From the NCBI GenBank assembly GCA_936943465.1, contig CAKZJN010000325.1, positions 1 to 5,780 of the forward strand: 5,780 bases of DNA, in the 5' to 3' direction. Shown here one piece after another: positions 1 through 5,011 of the stretch. Both the position numbers and the translations under genes were made by a program. The notes under the pieces were generated by a model. That model worked only from the letters and a program-made list of their open reading frames with translations. It was not told the DNA's origin and did not search any database. The stretch is from an uncultured Rhodoferax sp. GTDB taxonomy: Bacteria; Pseudomonadota; Gammaproteobacteria; Burkholderiales; Burkholderiaceae_C. Position 1 is the first letter of the stretch; each line of letters starts with the position of its first letter.

Positions 1-1
1 G

Positions 2-58
2 GAAAAAGTGAAATTTCCGTTTCAAATTGCCAATGCGGAAGGTCGCATCGCCTCTTAA
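2..58 (+). CDS. 3' end of an unidentified protein-coding gene (partial)
   Basis: The frame beginning at base 2 is open from the window edge to a TAA at 56-58 and reads EKVKFPFQIANAEGRIAS. It has the composition of a real protein tail. The next gene begins 9 bp after the stop on the same strand, which is typical of neighbours in a bacterial transcription unit, so this gene and the MYG1 gene are probably co-transcribed. Eighteen residues are not enough to recognise a family and I assign no function. The frame could be spurious because it is so short; the close spacing to a well-supported gene is the main argument for it. Confidence 0.55.
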   Translation, partial: EKVKFPFQIANAEGRIAS

Positions 59-67
59 AATTGGCCC

Positions 68-1024
68 ATGAACGCGCTCAAAACCATTGCCACGCACAGC
101 GGCAGCTTCCATGCCGATGACGTCTTCGGCGTCAGTGTGCTGATGGGTGTTTTTCCCTCGCACATCTTGGTGCGCACCCGCAACAACGAACGCATTGCGG
201 CAGCCGACTTTGCGGTGGATGTTGGCGGCGCGTGGGACGCATCAAGCGGGCGCTTTGACCACCACCAGCGTGGCTTTGACGGAGCCCGCCCGGACGGCGT
301 GGGTTATGCCAGCGCCGGCTTGCTCTGGTCGGCTTACGGCGCGCGCTATGTGGAGGCGTTCGCCACGGCCAACGGTTATGCCATCAGCGCCGATGCCGTC
401 CAGGCCATCGTGCGATCCATCGACGAAGCGCTGGTGCAGTACCTGGACAAGGTGGACACCGGGCAGGACGCAGGGGCTCCCGGCATCTTCGGACTGTCCT
501 CGCTGCTGTCGCAACTCAACACCAACTGGATGGAAGAGAACGGCCTGGATGCTGACGCCAAAGCGCAGTTGCAGGAAGCGCGTTTTCTGGAAGCGGTGAC
601 CATTACGCGGCGGTTCCTGGACCGCGCCATCGTCAAGCAAATCTCGCAAGTGCGTTCGCGCGACATCGTGCGGGCAGCAAAGCGCCTGCTGGACGGTCGC
701 GTGCTGTTCCTGCAAGAGGGCGGCATGCCCTGGACGCGCGTGGTGGTCGAGGAAATGCCCGAGGTGCTGCTGGTGATTTACCCCGACTCCGACGGCAACC
801 AATTTCAGTTGAAGACTGTGCCGGTGTCACCGGACTCGTTCACCTCGCGCCTCGATTTGCCCCAAAGCTGGGCCGGTCTGCGCGACCAGGAGTTGGCCGC
901 CGTGACCGGTGTGCCCGACAGCGTGTTTTGCCACATGAACCTGTTCATTGGCGGCGCCAGGAGCCTGGAAGGGGCGGTGCGTCTGGCCGAATTGGCGCTT
1001 CAAGCGCCACCGTCCTTGGCGTAA
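68..1024 (+). CDS. MYG1 family protein (UPF0160), DHH-like metal-dependent phosphoesterase/exonuclease
   Basis: This 318-residue protein has the full length and motif order of the MYG1/UPF0160 family, which is related to DHH phosphoesterases. Visible motifs are TH at residues 9-10 and SFHADD at 13-18 near the start, a DVGG at 51-54, the hallmark FDHHQ at 63-67, LDKVDTG at 126-132, and the C-terminal HMNLFIGG at 289-296. The His and Asp residues of these motifs are the expected metal ligands. Eukaryotic MYG1 is a 3'-5' RNA exonuclease acting in nucleus and mitochondria; the role of bacterial members is little known, so nuclease activity is an inference by family. The protein appears cytosolic, with no signal peptide or membrane segment. 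ATG 68 is the natural start because the family motif begins nine residues in, although no Shine-Dalgarno sequence is visible, perhaps because of coupling to the gene ending at 58. The 3' end overlaps the convergent gene by 25 bp. Confidence 0.93.
   Translation: MNALKTIATHSGSFHADDVFGVSVLMGVFPSHILVRTRNNERIAAADFAVDVGGAWDASSGRFDHHQRGFDGARPDGVGYASAGLLWSAYGARYVEAFATANGYAISADAVQAIVRSIDEALVQYLDKVDTGQDAGAPGIFGLSSLLSQLNTNWMEENGLDADAKAQLQEARFLEAVTITRRFLDRAIVKQISQVRSRDIVRAAKRLLDGRVLFLQEGGMPWTRVVVEEMPEVLLVIYPDSDGNQFQLKTVPVSPDSFTSRLDLPQSWAGLRDQELAAVTGVPDSVFCHMNLFIGGARSLEGAVRLAELALQAPPSLA
993..1009. terminator. 17-bp perfect palindrome at the tail-to-tail overlap; possible bidirectional hairpin
   Basis: The sequence TGGCGCTTCAAGCGCCA has two perfect 8-base arms around a single central C. 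In RNA it can fold as a 6-bp GC-rich stem with a 5-base loop from either strand. It lies inside the last codons of the MYG1 gene and its centre carries the TGA stop (1000-1002) of the convergent minus-strand gene. Position and symmetry suit a transcription end signal or a 3'-end RNA stabiliser for the convergent pair. No U-tract follows on either strand, so a canonical intrinsic terminator is not shown. It may also be a coincidence of GC-rich coding sequence. Confidence 0.35.
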
Positions 1025-1728
1025 GGCAGCAAGGCCTTGGCGGCCTCAATGCGCAAGTGCAGGGGCACCCCGGGGTGGTTCATCACCTCCAGCAAAAAGG
1101 CTCGGGGCTCGCGGGCTTCAATCGCCAGGGGCATTGAGGCTTGTGGTGCCTCACTCGGAGCCGGGGCTGGTTCAACCAAACGCAACATTTCCAGCGCACG
1201 CTGAAACGCCGCCGGCTTGATGCTGTGCAGCCCGGTCAGCAAGCTGGCCTGCGCTTCGGCACTGGGCGTCAAATCGAGCCACGGTTCTTCTTCAAAAATG
1301 GCGGCCAGATCGGACGCCAGGAAAGCCGACCAACGCTGTGTCGAGTCCTGCAACGCGGGTACCAGCGTGGTGTGGCGCCAGCCCCCGGGTGCTGCCGCGT
1401 CAGGGGCAGGCCACAGCCGCACGCGACGCAGTGCCACGTCTGCCAGATAGCGCGTGCGCAGCCCCTCCAGAAAAACGCCGGCCAGGCTCGCTTCCACTGG
1501 AGAAACCAGCGAGAACCAGAGTTGATAGCCATCGACGCCATTCACCGCAATCGCCGGTGCCGGCAGTTCCAATTCGCTCTGCACGCCACGCCAGACCGTC
1601 GACAACGCAGCCCAGTCGGGTGGCCCGGCCAACTCCAGCACCAACGCCCGCACCTGGCCATCGGGCGTGAAGAGCTGTGCGGGCTCGGCGCAATACAGGC
1701 GGTGGTGTTCGGCTTGCAGGATGTTCAT
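1000..1728 (-). CDS. Uncharacterised 242-residue protein; faint primase/polymerase-like motif and terminase-small-subunit-like C-terminus
   Basis: I do not recognise this protein as a named family. It is soluble, with no signal peptide or membrane segment. Residues 27-78 run as a strand (RALVLEL), a helix, then AVNGVDGYQLWFSLVSP at 61-77, which resembles the 'SGNGYHLWF..P' segment of archaeo-eukaryotic-type primase/polymerase domains. The usual His is Gln here and the acidic pair of the first motif is reduced to one Glu, so catalysis is doubtful. A middle part has a conserved-looking acidic/Trp patch (FEEEPWLDLTP, 145-155). After a Pro/Ala-rich linker (187-200), residues 208-236 (PRAFLLEVMNHPGV, then RIEAAKALLPY) resemble the helical tail of small-terminase-like proteins. 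ATG 1728 is the only ATG after an in-frame upstream TAG, with a weak GAG ribosome site. It follows the PhnD-like gene by 38 bp on the same strand and overlaps the MYG1 gene by 25 bp at its 3' end. Confidence 0.8.
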   Translation of the reverse strand: MNILQAEHHRLYCAEPAQLFTPDGQVRALVLELAGPPDWAALSTVWRGVQSELELPAPAIAVNGVDGYQLWFSLVSPVEASLAGVFLEGLRTRYLADVALRRVRLWPAPDAAAPGGWRHTTLVPALQDSTQRWSAFLASDLAAIFEEEPWLDLTPSAEAQASLLTGLHSIKPAAFQRALEMLRLVEPAPAPSEAPQASMPLAIEAREPRAFLLEVMNHPGVPLHLRIEAAKALLPYAKDGGA

Positions 1729-1766
1729 GGCGCTGATTCTCGTCTACCGCGCGCCGCTTCCAGGGC

Positions 1767-2570
1767 CTAAAGCGCCTGCAGCCCGGCCATAGCCGCCTGC
1801 GCTTGCCAATCCAGGCAGAGCTGGTAGTCGGCCCAAGTGGTCTGCACAAAACCGGTGATTAGCAGCGGTGCACGCAGACCCGCTGCAGCGGGCTCGCTGG
1901 CCAACGCCTGCAGGGCGCTGCGCAAGGCATCGACCACCTCAGGCGGAGTTTGCAACGAACTAATCAGCGGCAGGCCAGGGTAGCGTTCGGTTTGGCCGAA
2001 CACCCGCAACTCCGCGCAAGCCTGCGGGTTGCTGCGCTGCCAATGGGCCCAGGTCACCGGGTCGATGGAGGCCATGTCGGCCTGGCCGGTACGCACCGCC
2101 TCGATCGAGCGGTAGTGCGCGCCGGTGTCGATGCGGTGGCCAAAAAACGGGCGTTGCGCCGAAGTCTGTGCCGCCAGCGCGCGCAGGGCGTTGTAGCCGG
2201 ACTGCGAAATGCGGTCGTTATAGGCCAGCGTGGCGCCTGCAAAGTCGGGCAAGGTTTGGCGCGGGTCACCCGTGCGGCAAATCAGTTGGCTGCGGCAATA
2301 AATGCCCTCCACCCCCGGTGCGTCGTAGGCCAGCGTGCCGACCAGTTGCACCTTGTCTTTCAACAGGGTCATCAACGGAAAACCGCAGGCCTGGCTCAGC
2401 AGCAAGTCGGGCTCCAGCCACTGGGCATGTACATCGTCGGCGGTCTGCAGCGTTTGCGGCAGGGCCAGTCCGGCGCAGCGGGCATCGGAGCGCAGCCGTT
2501 CGACCAAGGCCGCCCAGAATGCCTGCACCGCCCCTTGCGGCGGAAAGTACATGGGCAGTGCCGCTTGCAT
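1767..2570 (-). CDS. PhnD-like phosphate/phosphonate-type solute-binding family protein, without signal peptide
   Basis: The 267-residue product looks like a PhnD/SsuA/transferrin-type periplasmic-binding fold protein. Typical segments are the opening LPMYFPP at 5-11, DLLLSQACGFPL at 55-66, GIYCRSQLICR at 89-99, YNDRISQSGYNALR at 117-130 (the ligand-loop region with its Ser-rich turn), and HYRSIEAVRTGQADMASID at 152-170. Family members bind phosphonates, phosphite or other small anions for an ABC importer. Unusually, the N-terminus starts directly in the mature domain with no secretion signal, and no permease or ATPase gene is in the window; a cytosolic sensor or enzyme-like role is possible. 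The frame stays open upstream to 3083 but lies within the desaturase gene, so the start is placed at ATG 2570, 8 bp after the desaturase stop; ATG 2552 is an alternative. No clear Shine-Dalgarno sequence precedes either, which suggests translational coupling. Confidence 0.85.
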   Translation of the reverse strand: MQAALPMYFPPQGAVQAFWAALVERLRSDARCAGLALPQTLQTADDVHAQWLEPDLLLSQACGFPLMTLLKDKVQLVGTLAYDAPGVEGIYCRSQLICRTGDPRQTLPDFAGATLAYNDRISQSGYNALRALAAQTSAQRPFFGHRIDTGAHYRSIEAVRTGQADMASIDPVTWAHWQRSNPQACAELRVFGQTERYPGLPLISSLQTPPEVVDALRSALQALASEPAAAGLRAPLLITGFVQTTWADYQLCLDWQAQAAMAGLQAL

Positions 2571-2578
2571 GGGGATGC

Positions 2579-3529
2579 TTACGTCTGCTTGGTCGGGTGG
2601 CGTGGACTGGCAGCGCGCTGCGGCGCCGTGGCCGGTGCCGCAAGCACCGGGTTGTCCACCGGCTTGAATGCGAAGTTGCGAATCAGGTGGAGGTAGCCCG
2701 GCAGTACAAAGCCGCCATTGCGCTCCTGGTAGGCGGCGCTGTCGGCGCGGTACAGGGCAGGAATCCGGTACCAGGGCACGCCCGGGTACGCGTGGTGCAC
2801 TACGTGGTAGTTGTTGTTCAGGTACAGCAGGCGCCAGGGCCAGGCGGCTTGGTTGATCACGGTGCGGTGCGACGGCAGCGCGGCGGGGCGGTGCTCGTAC
2901 AGGGAGCGCAGCATGGCCAGCCCCAGCGCTGGGTAGGCAATGCCAAAGCAGTAGTGCCACACCGGCATGGCAGTGTGCCGGTCCAGCAGCCACAGCAGCA
3001 TCACGGCCAGTGGCAGGTGCAGGCTCCAGATCTGCAGTTCGTCCAGATCGCCCTTGCGCACCGCGCGTGCCAACCGCGTCCACAGGCTCACATTGACCAG
3101 CGCCGGCCCAATCAGAAAGCGGCCCAGAAATGTGCGCTGGCTCTTGTACAGCCAGAGCGCCAGCGGGCCCAGCGTTGCCGCCAGTTCGGGGGTGATGTAG
3201 TTGCTTTCGGGGTCCACGCCCGGCTCGGTGAGGTGGGCATCGTCGTGGTGTTTGAGGTGGTCGATTTTGTAGGTATCAAACGGATACCAAATTCCAAGCG
3301 GGGGCAGGCCAATCAACCGGTTGACGGTGGCATTACGGGTCGGGTGGCCGTGGGTCAGCTCATGCTGAAAGCTCATGTACCAGGCCACCACCACCACCAG
3401 CAACGGGGTGGAAATCCAGGTGGGAATGCTGCCGTAGCTACCCACCAACAGCGCCCAACTCACCAGAATCACGGTCCAAAGCAACCAGGTGGGCCATTCA
3501 AATTCGGATGGGGTGCTGCGTGGGGTCAT
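2579..3529 (-). CDS. Membrane-bound fatty acid desaturase family protein (three histidine boxes)
   Basis: This 316-residue integral membrane protein has the three histidine boxes of the membrane fatty acid desaturase/hydroxylase superfamily: HELTH at residues 56-60 (followed by GH), HLKHH at 91-95 and HVVHH at 242-246 inside NNNYHVVHHAYPGVPWY. These ligate the non-haem di-iron centre that uses O2 and electrons to insert a double bond (or hydroxyl) into an acyl or related chain. Hydrophobic stretches around 15-31, 40-54, 113-128, 166-182 and 190-208 fit a membrane core with the boxes on the cytoplasmic face. The tail after about 295 is a Pro/Ala-rich, hydrophilic extension of low complexity. 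ATG 3529 gives the usual family N-terminus; a weak GAGA ribosome site precedes it. The stop lies 8 bp before the PhnD-like gene, and the upstream transporter gene ends 35 bp before the start. Substrate and regiochemistry cannot be read from the sequence; hydroxylase or carotenoid-type activity remains possible. Confidence 0.9.
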   Translation of the reverse strand: MTPRSTPSEFEWPTWLLWTVILVSWALLVGSYGSIPTWISTPLLVVVVAWYMSFQHELTHGHPTRNATVNRLIGLPPLGIWYPFDTYKIDHLKHHDDAHLTEPGVDPESNYITPELAATLGPLALWLYKSQRTFLGRFLIGPALVNVSLWTRLARAVRKGDLDELQIWSLHLPLAVMLLWLLDRHTAMPVWHYCFGIAYPALGLAMLRSLYEHRPAALPSHRTVINQAAWPWRLLYLNNNYHVVHHAYPGVPWYRIPALYRADSAAYQERNGGFVLPGYLHLIRNFAFKPVDNPVLAAPATAPQRAASPRHPTKQT

Positions 3530-3564
3530 GGAATTCTCGCTTTGAGCGGTGAAGGGAGTCCGCC

Positions 3565-4008
3565 TTAATCGATGTCAGCGGTCTGGCGGTAGTGGGTCCA
3601 GCGTTGCAGTGCGGCACCAGCCACGATGCTCGGCACTACCCACAAGGCTTCCGGGTTGGCAAAGCCAAGCGAGGCAATGGCCGGGCCCGGGCAATAACCC
3701 GACAGGCCCCAGCCCACACCAAACAGGGCCGAACCCATGATCAGAGGCCGGTCAATAGCTTTCAGCAGGGGCAGGTGAAACATGCTGTCCCACAGGGGCG
3801 CCGGTCGCTTGAAAACAAAGTGAAAGGCAATGGTGCTCAGCACCACCGCGCCGCCCAGGACCAACAGCAGGCTGGGGTCCCAGGCACCGGTCATATCCAG
3901 AAAATTAAGCACCTTGTCGGGGTTGGTCATCTGGGCCAGCGACAGGCCCAGACCAAAGATGGCGCCGCTGACCAGCGCAGCCAGGTTGCGCAACAAGCCG
4001 CGGCTCAT
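3565..4008 (-). CDS. YeeE/YedE-type membrane protein, DUF6691-like half (PmpB-type sulfur-compound transport)
   Basis: The 147-residue product is a small polytopic membrane protein with about four hydrophobic segments (roughly 7-26, 46-65, 88-104 and 121-137). QMTNPDKVLNFLD at 26-38, followed by GAWDPSLLLVLGGA, and GLSGYCPGPA at 101-110 are characteristic of the DUF6691/PmpB half of split YeeE/YedE systems; Cys106 in the GYCPGP loop corresponds to the conserved cysteine used in sulfur-compound passage in this superfamily. The full-length relative TsuA/YeeE imports thiosulfate. The frame is open up to 4116, but ATG 4008 is chosen: it forms an ATGA overlap with the stop of the upstream half and has GGGGTGA just before it, while the longer start would be buried in that gene and add a non-family, hydrophilic N-terminus. 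The two halves are expected to act together in the inner membrane. Thiosulfate or another reduced sulfur species as substrate is an inference. Confidence 0.9.
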   Translation of the reverse strand: MSRGLLRNLAALVSGAIFGLGLSLAQMTNPDKVLNFLDMTGAWDPSLLLVLGGAVVLSTIAFHFVFKRPAPLWDSMFHLPLLKAIDRPLIMGSALFGVGWGLSGYCPGPAIASLGFANPEALWVVPSIVAGAALQRWTHYRQTADID

Positions 4009-4433
4009 GCGGTCACCCCGGCCACATGGCGCAGCACATAGGTGGTGACAATCGCCACCCCCAGAAAGGTGCAGGTTGCTGCAAACGAACGCACCGAAAA
4101 ACGTGCCATGCCACACACGCCATGGCCACTGGTGCAGCCGTTGGCCTGCGCTGTGCCGTAGCCCGTCAGCAAGCCCGCCACGATGAGCAGCGGCGTCGGG
4201 AAACCCTGGCGCAACGGGGTGCTATGACCCAACAGGCCGTAGACCGCCGTTCCCGCCACGATCCCCACCAGAAACAGCAAACGCCAGCCCGGTGCGGTGG
4301 AAGGTTTGACCAGCAGGCCGGTAATCATGCCGGTGACGCCGGCAATGCGGCCATTGAGCCAGAGCAGCAGAATGGCCGAAAGGCCGATCAGCAGTCCGCC
4401 TGCCAGGGCTTGAACGGGAGTGAAAGAGGTCAT
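4005..4433 (-). CDS. YeeE/YedE family membrane protein (PmpA-type sulfur-compound transport half)
   Basis: The 142-residue protein is hydrophobic, with membrane segments around 7-27, 52-69, 79-97 and 115-135. The hallmark is NGCTSGHGVCGMARFS at 98-113: a cysteine in the GCTSGHG loop plus a second in VCG, matching the signature of YeeE/YedE (thiosulfate transporter) repeats, where such cysteines pass the sulfur substrate through the membrane. At about 140 residues it is one half of the full-length YeeE fold, and the partner half is the next gene, reached through a 4-bp ATGA overlap, so the two are probably made in step and form a heteromeric unit. PmpAB-type pairs elsewhere are found beside sulfide-responsive regulators and persulfide-handling enzymes; none is seen here. 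ATG 4433 starts 17 bp after the upstream gene's stop; its ribosome site is poor (AAGG almost touching the ATG), again suggesting coupling. Confidence 0.92.
   Translation of the reverse strand: MTSFTPVQALAGGLLIGLSAILLLWLNGRIAGVTGMITGLLVKPSTAPGWRLLFLVGIVAGTAVYGLLGHSTPLRQGFPTPLLIVAGLLTGYGTAQANGCTSGHGVCGMARFSVRSFAATCTFLGVAIVTTYVLRHVAGVTA
4009..4019 (-). promoter_or_regulatory. Ribosome binding site and ATGA coupling site for the second transporter half
   Basis: On the minus strand GGGGTGA (4013-4019) lies 4 nt before the ATG at 4008, inside the last codons of the upstream gene (Gly-Val-Thr-Ala, then TGA). The TGA at 4005-4007 shares its bases with the ATG. This decides the start of the downstream half against the longer open frame and implies translational coupling. 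Confidence 0.6.
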
Positions 4434-4450
4434 GCCTTGCGCGTGCTGGT

Positions 4451-4912
4451 TTAAAGGGGCAAAACCGCTTCGGGCAGTGCTTTGAGGTAGTCCAGAAAAT
4501 CCTGGGGCGATTTGAACTGGCCCGCCGGTCCGCCAATGTGGTCGCGCAGCATAAACAGGCGCACATTGCTGTGGGCAATGGCCAGGCCATTTTGTGGCGC
4601 GGTGGCCATGACCTGACGCACCTTTTCAATCAGCGGATCAATCTGGCTAAAGGGGGCCAGGATCCAGAAGGACATGCCTTCGCGCGCGATCAGGTCGGAG
4701 CCGCGAAATGCGTCCTTGAGGCAATCGGCCACTTCGCTGAGTTTTTGCGCCGCATCGCTGGCACCAAAGGTCAGGTCGCGAATGTCCTTCTCGTCGTACT
4801 TGATATAGACCAGCCCCGGCTCCAGGGCGTCGTGGTGGCGCCTTTCCAGCGCCAGAATCCATTCCAGCAAAACCAGAAACCTGTCGTGAGCAGACATATC
4901 GTCGAGAACCAT
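4451..4912 (-). CDS. Small stand-alone protein with a degenerate (catalytically dead) GGDEF-like domain
   Basis: The 153-residue soluble protein reads like a diguanylate cyclase domain without its active site. LVYIKYDEKDIRDLTFGASDAAQKL at 34-58 follows the usual beta strand and 'D..hG...GD..L' region, and KDAFRGSDLIAREGMSFWIL at 66-85 follows the classic 'R.sDlvARlGGDEFhhl' segment, but GGDEF is replaced by GMSFW (79-83). It then continues through a helix typical of GGDEF domains (DPLIEKVRQVMA, 92-103). The metal- and GTP-binding acidic residues are gone, so cyclic-di-GMP synthesis is not expected; a ligand-sensing or protein-interaction role is inferred. ATG 4912 is preceded at 5 nt by AAAGGGG, the best ribosome site in the window; ATG 4897 is a weaker alternative. 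It is the first gene of the minus-strand series and ends 17 bp before the transporter pair. The family placement rests on motif reading and is moderately sure. Confidence 0.8.
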   Translation of the reverse strand: MVLDDMSAHDRFLVLLEWILALERRHHDALEPGLVYIKYDEKDIRDLTFGASDAAQKLSEVADCLKDAFRGSDLIAREGMSFWILAPFSQIDPLIEKVRQVMATAPQNGLAIAHSNVRLFMLRDHIGGPAGQFKSPQDFLDYLKALPEAVLPL

Positions 4913-4917
4913 GGCAT

Positions 4918-4924
4918 CCCCTTT
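4918..4924 (-). promoter_or_regulatory. Strong ribosome binding site for the degenerate GGDEF gene
   Basis: Minus-strand AAAGGGG sits 5 nt upstream of the ATG at 4912 and matches the anti-Shine-Dalgarno core. It supports that start over the ATG five codons further in and marks the beginning of the minus-strand gene series. Confidence 0.6.
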
Positions 4925-4936
4925 GTTGCGGAGAAG

Positions 4937-4965
4937 ATTATCCGCGCAGAAAGTGCCGGCCCCAA
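4937..4965 (-). promoter_or_regulatory. Candidate sigma70-type promoter for the minus-strand gene series
   Basis: On the minus strand TTGGGG (4960-4965) and GATAAT (4937-4942) are separated by exactly 17 bp. The -10 box matches consensus at five of six positions, the -35 at three of six. Transcription would start near 4930, leaving a short leader of about 18 nt that contains the AAAGGGG ribosome site before ATG 4912. It is the only convincing promoter found ahead of any of the six minus-strand genes, where internal gaps are at most 38 bp. No operator palindrome of note is seen. Confidence 0.45.
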
Positions 4966-4975
4966 CCCTGGGCTT

Positions 4976-5004
4976 TTGTCCGAATACTCAAGCTGCGCTA
5001 CCCT
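4976..5004 (+). promoter_or_regulatory. Weak candidate promoter for the YdeI-like gene, implying a leaderless or nearly leaderless mRNA
   Basis: TTGTCC (4976-4981) and TACCCT (4999-5004) are 17 bp apart on the plus strand, matching the -35 at four of six and the -10 at three of six positions. The expected start of transcription would fall within a base or two of ATG 5012, which also lacks any Shine-Dalgarno sequence. The match is weak and may be chance. Confidence 0.25.
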
Positions 5005-5011
5005 TTCCAAC

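Noticed and set aside
1030..1039. 10-bp palindrome CAAGGCCTTG near the convergent overlap
   Set aside because: It has no loop and encodes Lys-Ala-Leu codons of the minus-strand gene; symmetry of this length is expected by chance in GC-rich sequence.
1141..1770. Plus-strand 209-codon frame opposite the uncharacterised protein
   Set aside because: It is antisense shadow coding with Arg/Gln-rich, non-domain-like composition; the minus-strand frame has domain-like segments and a proper operon position.
2571..3083. Upstream 171-codon extension of the PhnD-like frame
   Set aside because: It is open but lies entirely inside the desaturase gene in another frame, has an Arg/Ala/Pro-rich composition without family similarity, and the PhnD-type domain begins right after ATG 2570.
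3386..3400. Short CCA trinucleotide repeat
   Set aside because: It encodes the Val-Val-Val-Val run in a membrane segment of the desaturase (residues 45-48) and is ordinary coding bias; too short to suggest a phase-variable tract.
2168..3568. A 466-codon open frame on the plus strand
   Set aside because: It runs antisense through the desaturase and most of the PhnD-like gene, both of which have clear family motifs. Its product is Val/Gln/His/Arg-rich with no recognisable motif. Long antisense frames are expected in GC-rich DNA.
4009..4116. 36-residue N-terminal extension of the second transporter half
   Set aside because: It lies inside the upstream gene. The ATGA overlap, the GGGGTGA site and the hydrophobic start of the family support ATG 4008.
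4538..5011. Upstream extension of the YdeI-like frame (158 codons)
   Set aside because: It is antisense to the GGDEF-like gene and crosses the promoter region. The conserved YdeI domain begins just after ATG 5012.
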